Position numbers and translations under genes: made by a program
Assembly: GCA_932521035.1 (NCBI GenBank)
Contig: OW051493.1
Location: forward strand, 5,890,001-5,954,000
DNA from: Oscheius dolichura
Lineage: Eukaryota > Nematoda > Chromadorea > Rhabditida > Rhabditidae
Direction: 5' to 3'
DNA length: 64,000 nt
The notes under the pieces: model-generated
The model's database searches: none
What the model was told of the DNA's origin: nothing
What the model saw: only the letters and a program-made list of their open reading frames with translations
Part shown: positions 56,013-64,000 of the stretch, in pieces
Layout of the letters: every line of letters starts with the position of its first letter
Position numbering within the stretch: the stretch's first letter is position 1

Positions 56013-59000
56013 ATGTTGATAAAGCAATTCGAGCGGTGGCTCGCGGCCACCTTCGAGCCGTTGGGAGCAGCCATCGGTAGACGGCCGGGGCTGGTGCTGG
56101 CTCTCTGTCTCCTGCTCACGGCCTTCTTCGGTTTCGGATTATTTTGGTTCGAAGAGGTGAGATGCCCTTTCCCCGACTGTAAACAAGTGACTCGAGGTAA
56201 ACAACGTGAGAAACGAGTACTCTCCGCTGAACTCTCCCAGCAGATTGGAGAATGCAGTGGCCAAAGCATTCTTGAACCAGGTATCCTCTAGGGCCACAAG
56301 GGTATTACAAGTTTTAGAATGGGACATTGGATCCGTCGTACATTATGGTCTATGCCAAAGACGGTGGCTCCTTGCTCAGAGATTCCCATCGGACGAAGCT
56401 CATCCAGCTAGTGAAGACCCTCCAGAACAATGTGACAGTAGACTACGAAGGCAAGGTAAGGCTGGTGCTTCTCTCCGTTTGGTACAGTTTCAGACCTACG
56501 AGTTCCGCGATCTTTGCGAGCCGTATTGTGAACTGAACACGGCCTTCCTCGCTTTTTTGAAGCTTTATGATCCCTCGAATCCTTCGACCTTCACCTATCC
56601 TCAGGTGGAAATCTTCGGCACACAGGCCTTCATCGGTGAGTTTGGCATCGTCTGTGTCTATCCCGTCCTCCTTGTTCCCTCGTCCCTGTTTGGCCCTGAG
56701 GGTCTGTCCAATGGCCCGTGTGTCGATGTCTGTTGCATGTCGAGGCCAATAGACCGTATTCCAGGAAATAATGTGTACGGGGTGCAGTTCTACAACGACA
56801 CGAAACAGATCGAAGGGTTCTCGACTGCCATCCTTCCCTTCTATCTCGTCACGGAGTATGAAACTACCGATGTTATCTATCTGTGGCTACAGGAGGCCAG
56901 AAACTCTTTCAAAGAGTTTGATCTGTTTGAGGTGGGGACTGGGATAGAGGGCAGACAGAAGTGTTCAGTGTGAAGCGACTGGAGACGCCTTGATATCCGC
57001 GGAAGTACGTAAAATGGGAATGGAGACTGCTCCTCTGATTATCGGTTCCATCATGGCCATGATACTCTTTGTACTGGTCTTTTCCGGACGGTATTGCTTT
57101 TTCTTCTCTCCACTCAGGCTCTTCCAGAAGTGATCCACTGCGATCGAAGCCTTGGGAATCAATGATCGGATGTATCATCCCCTTGCTCGCTCTCCTCTCC
57201 TCCACGGGAATCCTCAGCTTCTTCGGTCTCAAATTCCAGTCCATTATTGTGGCGGCTCTCTTCTTGGTGGAGTCAATGGGTGTCGACGATGTCTTCATTA
57301 TCCTGAGGGCCTGGGACAGGACATCGACCACCGATAGCGTTGAGAGGAGGACGGCAGTAACTCTGGAGGAAGCTGGTCCCAGCATCACGATCAGGTACCC
57401 ATACCCCTTACTAGAATGACCCTTGTAGTGCCATCACCAATTCCATGTCTTTTTTTATCGGAATGGCCTCCCAGACGCCGGCAGTCCGGGCCTTCTCTCT
57501 CTACTCGGCCGTGGCCATCCTCATCGCCTATCTCTACCAGCTGATCATGTTCAGGTTTCATCCCTCCTCTTTTTTCGCCTCTTTAATTTCTTTTTCCAGC
57601 GCCGTTGTTGCCTTGAGTGGATATCGCGAACAATCCGGTCGTCAATCTTTGCTCTGTTGCCTTCAGGCGAATCCACAGGCGCGGTCTCGGGTTGTCCAGT
57701 GGGCCGTGGCCGGCCAATCCAAGTTTATCTCCTGTTACACATGGATGTTATCAAGATGGGACTTCAAGTAAGGCAAAGAGAAAGAGAAGCGGAAGAGGAT
57801 TGTACAGATTACTGTTGGGTCTCTTCATGACGGGCTACTTCTATATCAGTGTCTACGGAATAAGCCAACTGGAGTCGCTGATCTCCCTCGAGAAGATGGC
57901 CCTGCCCAACTCCTATCTTCACACTTTCCAGCAGCACTTCGAGACGGCTTTGAAGGACATGCAGCCAATCAGTGTGTTTATTATGAATCCAGGAGATCTA
58001 CGAGACCCAGAGAGGTTGAACAGTGGGTATTCTTTCTGGTGGAGAGACGAAACCTTTCAGCCATAAAGCAGATAGTCGGAGATTTTGAGAATGCCACCTA
58101 CAGCTATGGACCGGAGTCAACGTTCTTCTGGCTTCAGCCGTACGAAGACTTCCTTCGATTTTATGGAGAGACGGAGGACTTCACATATGCCGAAATACCA
58201 ACGTTTTTCAAGTCGGCCACATATTTTTATCTGTCGTCTTTTGTGAAATACAACGAGACGGCCTGCCTCGAGGACAATCCGCTCTGCATCACCGCCTTCT
58301 TCTTCATGACCAATTTCCATGATGTTTGTGATCCCCTCTCCTCGATTGTAAACACATTCTTTCAGCATATCAGGTACCATGAGCTGATCCCTGCTGTGGA
58401 GGATTGGAGGAGGATAGCCGGAAAATACCCCGACTACGATGTCTACCCGTTCTCGGACCACTCTCCCTTTGTTGATCAAGTACACTTTCTCTTCTTCCAA
58501 TCATCGGATAGTTTCAGACCCTGGCTATAGATGCCACCGTCTGGGGATCCGTCGGAGCGGCTCTCCTCTGCACAGCCGTGGCCTGTTTCATCTTCATTCC
58601 GAACCTCGTCTGCATCGTCTCGGCCTGCTTTTCGGTCCTCTCGATCACCGTCGGGATAGTGGGAATCCTCTCTTTGTGGGGTTCGTCTACTTCTCCGTCT
58701 GTTACCGTGCCATATCCCGCGGGAATCCTCGGCCGGCGACCTCGGGGGCGCTGACGTAGAGGACGTGACGACTGGTTTAGGGTCGCGTTAATTGAAAATT
58801 GATAAAGCAACAGTGGAAAGGTCGCCGGGGATAAACAGCTGGTTCCAGACGGCGACAAATAATAACAGAGGGATGAGCCATCCGTTTCCAGACATCCAGC
58901 TGGACCCCGTCTCGATGGCGGCCCTCCTGATGGCCATCGGGTTCTCCGTCGACTTCACCAGCCATTTCGCGTACCACTTCTATAAATCCAAGAAGCCGGT

Positions 59001-59550
59001 ATGCCATTGTGGAAGAGAGGGGAAAAGGGCCCATTCAGGACCCGGTTGATCGTGTCCAGGAGACTCTCAACACGATAGGGTGGCCGCTGATGGAAGTGGG
59101 GCTGTCGACAATAGCTGGAGTGGCTCCTCTCCTCCTCAAACAATCCTACTTGGCCTTGGTCTTTATGAAAACGATCTTTATCGTCTGCCTCTTGGGAATG
59201 TTCCACGGCCTCGTCGTCCTCCCTGCCATCCTGATCACTGTGGCTCGGAAAAAGAAAGGTTGCTACACAGCCTTCTCCGTTTACAAAGGATTACTTTACA
59301 GTAGCCTCTCCGAACTCTGAGTCCTCTTCGGAAAGATCATCCCAGAAGTCGATTGAGCGGCGAGACAGTTTCTATCGGACCCAGAGGCTCATTAAGCGCG
59401 TCAACCAAGAGATATGGCACTCGAGGGTATGACCGTCCCTCGTCCTAACCCCCATTCTTCCAGGTCTCCCCAGTAACCCCCGAGCAGGCGTCTCAACGGC
59501 CGGCACTCAAGCACAACATAGCTTTAGGGAGGACCCTCTCTTCTCAATAA
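56013..59550 (+). CDS. Patched-related (PTR) RND/SSD membrane protein
   Basis: Multi-pass protein of the patched/dispatched/NPC1 family, about 900 residues. It starts [20 protein letters not shown], then [20 protein letters not shown] (TM1). A large extracellular loop follows ([78 protein letters not shown]), then the sterol-sensing-like set: [59 protein letters not shown] then [14 protein letters not shown] is the RND TM4 motif. Then [21 protein letters not shown] second loop ([38 protein letters not shown]) precedes the second bundle with [20 protein letters not shown]. The C-terminal cytosolic tail is Ser/Arg-rich ([17 protein letters not shown]), ending LGRTLSSQ-stop at 59550. Worm PTR proteins act in moulting, cuticle and membrane trafficking. 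Many short introns were spliced out by phase. Confidence 0.9.
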
Positions 59551-59678
59551 CCGCGGACCAAACAATACGAGTACTACAGAAGAAACACATATCAGTAGAG
59601 CGTAGCCGTTTGTGTGAATAATCCCCCGACGATCTCCACTTGAGGCTTTTATATGAACATTTATCATAATTATTAGGG

Positions 59679-60978
59679 TTATTTGCCAATGCCCATGCCT
59701 GCTCCCTTCTCGAATTCGACATCTCCGAATCCTCCCGGCAGATTCAAGGCATCTCGGTCCGTCTGAAAATATCGTTTTCCCTTTCCATTCAAAATGAGGG
59801 GACCTTTCCAATAGCGAAGGGTGCATTGGGGTTGACTGCTCCGTAGCCGGGCTCGAAGCCGCCCTTGAAGTTCTTCGGGCGATTGCCTCCAAGTTTGGAG
59901 AAGACTGAAAAGGTTCTTACTGTAAACCGAGCAGATTACTTTTGTTCAATCCAGGCAGGTTCGGGATGCCGAATGACTTCAGAACCTCTTGGCTGAGCTT
60001 CTTGTCCCCGTTGTTCGGCTCCTTTCCAAATCCGAGTGTAGGGTATCTAGCTTGTTTATAACCAGGAGAGAGGTCTCTTACCCGTGACTCAACGAGTTCA
60101 TCGACCTGGCCGGCCCATTTCCATAGCGGTGTCCCATTGCCCCGACTCTCGCTCCCTGGTTGAACATCATTCCTCCGATTTGGTTGAAGAAGGGCAGATT
60201 GTTCTTTCCAATATCTGCTCCATGACTGGCCACCACCTCGAATCCTAAATTTCATTTGTTATTGAGACAAAAAGATCCCCGCCTGGGATGGGGCCGAGTC
60301 CAAACCCGAAACTCCTTCCCAGCCCGAGATTGCCGTTCTCTTGTTTTTGTCCGAAACCCTTCGGCCGCCCGTCGTCGTCCCTTCCTGTTCGACTCGGATA
60401 CAAATTGAGATTCGGCACACCACACATATCCGAGAATTCCTGGCAAAAGACCTAAACGACGGGGGTTCTCAGGTCCTTGAATAGAGGCACCTGTAGATCG
60501 TATCGGAGTTTCTTGCCTGGGAGACACGTCACTTGGAATGTGTACTCGTTGACGGGGCAATACTTCCTGTAGTCTTTTTCCTTCTGGAGAGCGGGGAATA
60601 TGGTATACAGCAAATTTCGACGGGGAAGGGGCACCGGCGTCGTGCTGCGGTACTGTCTCGTCGTGGTAGCATCATCCAATTCTAGTGAGATGTCCTCTTC
60701 CTCATCATCGAAATCTTCGTTTTTCTGAGTATTTTCTCAAGGGTGGGAAGGGAATGGGGACAAACTTCTACTTTCATCTTCTCTTTTCTCTCATTAAAAG
60801 GATCATCCGGGACTGTGGCGGCAGCCCGCCGAATTTCTGGGCGATTGTTGCAATAGGAGAGAGAAGGGTTACGCTCACAGGCCAATTGGACAATGTCTTT
60901 AATGTTCAGTAGTTCAAAATTGGAAGGCCGATTACCTACGGCAGAGGCTGAGGACAATAGAAAGAGAAGGAGTATCAT
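59679..60978 (-). CDS. Secreted protein with Cys-rich core and Gly-rich C-terminus, unknown
   Basis: Start 60978, signal peptide MILLLFLLSSASA, then VGNRPSNFELLNIKDIVQLA then CERNPSLSYCNNRPEIRR. Next is an acidic/Thr linker (NEDFDDEEEDISLELDDATT, TTPVPLPRRNLLY). A core has KEKDYRKYCPVNEYTFQVTC and KLRYDLQVPLFKDLR, then CGVPNLNLYPSRTGRD. The C-terminal half is Gly-rich (GNLGLGRSFGFGLGPIPG, NQGARVGAMGHRYGNGPARS, FKGGFEPGYGAVNPNAPFAI) and ends EKGAGMGIGK-stop at 59679. The pattern resembles secreted cuticle or matrix proteins, but I do not recognise a named family. It has at least six small exons. It is convergent with the patched-related gene (128 nt between stops). Confidence 0.65.
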
Positions 60979-61135
60979 AGAGAGGCTAGCGGCTATCAGC
61001 TAGCCGAAATATCCAGTCTTCCACGGCGGGAAGCCACGGAGACACCGCGATTTTTCAAACACATCCGGCTGTTGTCCCGTGTGCTGTATTCGGTAGCAAC
61101 TAATCTTTATTTATATCACTCGTATCCTGATAATT

Positions 61136-61518
61136 CTAAGCTTTGACTGTAGTGGCTGTGGCTGGGAGGACGGCGGCCTTGACTTCCTTCTTCTCGACGG
61201 GCTTCTGGGGGGCTCCTCTTGTGGCGGGTTTGTTGAAGACGGTGGGTTTTGCTTTAGCCAGGGGCTGGGGTTTGGGGTGATACGGAGCAAACGATTTCTA
61301 TAGATCATATTGGGTATAAGTAACCTTGGTTCGACTACCTTGAGGAAGTCGCCGATCTTCTTTTCGAGTTGAAGAATATCCTTGGAGGGATCGGCAGAGA
61401 CAGCGCGACAGCCGACGCCTGGAGGAGCGGCTGCCAAAAGTTTAGTGAGAGACTTTTCGTCCGCTTCTCCGGCGAAGACGACGGCGAGGAGGAGACCGAC
61501 GAGGAAGACGAGCTTCAT
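61136..61518 (-). CDS. Small secreted protein, unknown
   Basis: Start 61518, signal peptide MKLVFLVGLLLAVVFAGEAD; then EKSLTKLLAAAPPGVGCRAV, SADPSKDILQLEKKIGDFLK. After one intron (GTAGTC to CTATAG) comes a Lys/Pro/Ala-rich end: SFAPYHPKPQPLAKAKPTVF then NKPATRGAPQKPVEKKEVKA, stop at 61136. One cysteine only. About 110 residues. No family recognised. Confidence 0.6.
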
Positions 61519-61842
61519 GGCTGTACTGACTATAGTCCATCCATCCCATTTTATACCGGGGAGTCGACTTTCCCAGAAGTAAAACGAGGTCCATTCTCCC
61601 AGGAGTAAAAAGAGGCCAACCCTCGACTGTGGCATACAGGCATATTCTTATTTCAAGTTTTCGAACAAGGAAAGAGCAACATTAAAATAATATTTATAGT
61701 GGTTAGCTACTAGGAGCACACTTTACACAGGCCTTGACAGCGTCTCGGATCCTCCCGTTAATAAGGAAAGTACAAGACTTAATTCGTAGTTGTCCATTTT
61801 TTTTTATATTGTTTGAACAACGTATCGCTCTATTTAACCTTC
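61519..61842. other. Spacer between two minus-strand small genes
   Basis: Upstream of the small secreted protein; AT-rich patch 61,660-61,840. No gene. Confidence 0.35.
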
Positions 61843-62095
61843 TTAACCTGCACAGGGTGAATGTATAAATGTTTCCAACATTTGCAAAAGTTGCCCATCC
61901 TCGGTACTGTTGGCATATGGGTTAGAGGGGCATTCGAACGGTTTAGGGTGATATTTCTTTCTGTTGTTGCATATAATTTCACCACCTAACTGAAAAGAGC
62001 AATTTATCGGAACTGTTCAAATTTACGTCGTTCATAGCAGAGAAGAAACCATCGGCTAGGATTTTGGTTGTCGGTGTGGTTGATTGGGTAATCAT
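61843..62095 (-). CDS. Small Cys-containing protein, unknown
   Basis: After TTGTAG, ATG at 62095 opens MITQSTTPTTKILADGFFSA then MND. One intron (GTAAAT to TTTCAG) joins to LGGEIICNNRKKYHPKPFEC and PSNPYANSTEDGQLLQMLET then FIHSPCAG-stop at 61843. It has three cysteines and two N-glycosylation motifs (NSTE is one). An in-frame TAA stands just upstream of the ATG, so the start is supported if that acceptor is a trans-splice site. If instead it is a cis acceptor, this is the 3' part of a longer secreted protein. About 71 residues, family unknown. Confidence 0.45.
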
Positions 62096-63018
62096 TTATT
62101 CTACAACTGGTGACGGTAAAGTTCCATTCCCCATTGAAAAGAAAAAGGACAGGATATATGCCAATCCTGAAAGAACCCCGTCAATAGAAGAGGCAGGGCA
62201 AGGAGAAGAGACGATTGATGGGGTAAATGATCTGATGGGTAGGTCCGCACAGGGAAGAGGGGACAAAGCTATTTCAACACAACGACCAGATGGCCTCCAT
62301 AGATCTTGCCAGAGAAAAGCTTTGTCACGTTTGAAATTCAGTGGCACAGTACCTCCCCTCCTCTACTCATTCCTGATGTGTATCCTCTTCTCGTCATGCA
62401 GACGACGTCGCATGCAGAGAGCGTAAATACTCCAAACACCCTCGCTCCCTAATAATTTGGTTGGTCAGTTAGCTTCGGTTCACTGCTAGCCGCCATAACG
62501 GACTTATAAATAACTCATGAGGTAGATATATATGAAGTACACAAGTAAAGGTCACCGGTGGTGGCCTCGTCTAGAAGGGAGACTCGTGGATACCCATTGG
62601 CAGCCTATAAAAAGAAATCTCTTTCGCATGACGTACTCCAATCTCGGCAGGGGAAATATGAAGAGAGGAGACACCACAATAGTACTTTTTGAAGATAACG
62701 AGTGTTGTTTTTCGACTCTTTCCTAGGAATACCTCCTCTGCTGGCAACTGGCTCGTCATCCTCTCAAGGAGGTGTCACCTCCGCCGGTCCTCTCCTTGTC
62801 AGAAGAGCCTCTGTGTAGTAATCTCGTAAGAAAGCCAGACAATTCCAAGAAAGGCAACGGATAATTGTTTGTTGTGCCTCCTTCCCCTCTATCTGTCTTT
62901 TGACCGCTTGTATGCAGCTGTGTTCCCGTTTAATAGGTGTTTTGCCAATGTTACATCCTTCCCCGCGAAGCAGCAACAAAGGAAACTGGGGTTAACAAAA
63001 AGGTTCATTGAACTAGAG
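62096..63018. other. Spacer with no supported gene
   Basis: Open frames are present (62,100-62,430) but none has splice or composition support. It includes the 5' flank of the small gene at 61843-62095. Confidence 0.35.
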
Positions 63019-63290
63019 TCACTCGTAGTCGACGTGACGAGCCCAACGGCTGAAGAGACGGGGACGGGAGCCGGAGTCGAAGAAGGCCATTGGAAAGTTA
63101 CCCTGGATCTGTCTCACGCGGGTGTTCCGTCTCCATTCCGGGGCAGTCCGCGAGAATTGCAGCTCCTGAATATTTTTTTTGTTTGGGAGGGAGAAGAGAC
63201 AGGTCCTACCCGAACAATCTTGCTGTCCTGGGCACAAGCTTGGACGAAGACCAAGAAGATGCAGACGAGGAGAGAGCGGATAGAGATCAT
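63019..63290 (-). CDS. Small secreted peptide precursor, unknown
   Basis: Signal peptide MISIRSLLVCIFLVFVQACA then QDSKIVR (start 63290). After one intron (GTAGGA to ATTCAG) come ELQFSRTAPEWRRNTRVRQI and QGNFPMAFFDSGSRPRLFSR then WARHVDYE-stop at 63019. It has several Arg pairs or singles (RR, RVR) that may be processing sites; no Gly-Lys-Arg. About 75 residues. Neuropeptide-like in layout only. Confidence 0.5.
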
Positions 63291-64000
63291 CTTATAGTCC
63301 TGGAACTGGGATATCTCCGGGGGAGGAGAGGAAGACGGGCAAGGGAGACGAGGACATAACATACCATTCAGCTAAGGACATGAAGGGCCGGGAGTACCCG
63401 GGTGGAAGGAGATTGTTTTGGGCCTTGAAAACCGGAAGACTCGAAAAGACGTGAGCCGGGCTAATAACAAGCGATTTTTGGGCTATTTCCCACATTTTTC
63501 AAGGAGCTCCTTCTTCTGGGAATGTATTACGAGGAGAGAGAGAATAGAATAGATTGTCCTGGGTTATTTCAAAGGGTGCCAAAACGAGGGAATTGACGAT
63601 GAGCTGACAGGGACAATTGGTTTTTGACGGGAACTCAACAAAGTGGCTAGTCTTTTTCGTCTTTTGAATGACCCGGGAAGGGATCGAGGAAAAGGTTAAA
63701 TATTATGGAGGATGATGGGGGTGGATGTGCGTGAAAAGGTCGGAGGGCGATCCCTCTCATCTGGGAGTAAGAGGGTTGTTTTGATGGTCAACGACACTCG
63801 GAGGAACCCTCCTCTGCATAAGGTGACTCCTAGTCTTTGAAGGAGGAGGTCGATCTGGGCCACTAGGAAGGAAGGAGAACAACTCGTTGTCCACGTGAAA
63901 TTTGTGGTCCCTGACTAAATATAATCCACTGTAGTATAAACACGGCCACAAACATAAACTACCGAAAGGTGTGAGTTCCAAGCGGGGGCCGGGAGGAGGG
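63291..64000. other. Right-edge spacer
   Basis: Purine-rich plus strand in places; no supported frame. It should include the promoter of the small precursor at 63019-63290. Confidence 0.35.

Noticed and set aside
62064-62426. 120-codon open frame on the plus strand
   Set aside because: Composition is not protein-like, no splice or start context, and it overlaps the promoter side of a better-supported minus-strand gene.

Overview
The window is a multi-exon eukaryotic sequence that reads as a nematode genome, most probably Chromadorea. The evidence is the gene content: two transthyretin-like (TTL) secreted proteins, a GH25 lysozyme of the worm LYS type, a patched-related (PTR) RND protein, a MIG-18-like secreted protein, an NLP-18/NLP-20-type FAFA neuropeptide precursor, a troponin C, a Shaker K+ channel and an IL-17-receptor-like SEFIR protein. 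Introns are mostly short (about 35-60 nt) with GT(A/G)AG donors and TTTCAG or TTTTAG acceptors. I assembled gene models by hand from splice signals, reading frame and family similarity. Spans run from start codon to stop codon and contain introns; internal boundaries are approximate unless a position is given.

Layout. 1-2403 (-): fragments of a small membrane protein. 2870-7907 (-): large BTB/zinc-finger gene. 7908-11816: gene-poor. 11817-16897 (+): AT-rich block with a Bin3/MePCE methyltransferase and a C2H2 protein. 17447-19412 (-): Kv1 channel. 20872-22713 (-): exons of an unrecognised gene. 23588-25753 (-): AQP11/12-like aquaporin and a short DZIP1-like protein. 26079-26676 (+): TTL protein. 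26763-27109 (-): small ORF. 29023-30817 (+): MFSD8/CLN7-like transporter, convergent with a MIG-18-like gene (30839-32004, -). 32462-33379 and 34350-36083 (+): troponin C and a calmodulin-like protein. 36369-43846: second AT-rich block with a C2H2 protein, an ILCR-like receptor, mitochondrial ribosomal protein S16 and RanBP3. 44275-44922 (-): basic Lys/Gly-rich secreted protein. 45362-47824 (+): LDL-receptor-family protein. 48315-48606: MITE-like repeat. 49729-53915: FAFA peptide precursor, second TTL protein, mucin-like membrane protein, lysozyme and a small peptide precursor. 56013-59550 (+): patched-related protein. 59679-63290 (-): four small genes, three of them secreted.

The most striking large-scale feature is compositional. 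Two AT-rich blocks (about 11.45-17.2 kb and 36.1-44.3 kb) carry core-machinery, nuclear or signalling genes with very short AT-rich introns. The GC-rich remainder carries mostly secreted, membrane, neural and muscle genes, with purine/pyrimidine-skewed spacers. Other points of interest are a 20-nt microexon encoding most of the K+ selectivity filter, GC-AG introns, a 17-nt overlap between the MRPS16 and ILCR reading frames, BTB at the C-terminus of a C2HC-finger protein, and several possible new peptide or secreted genes. I found no CRISPR, rRNA or convincing complete tRNA, and no autonomous transposon.
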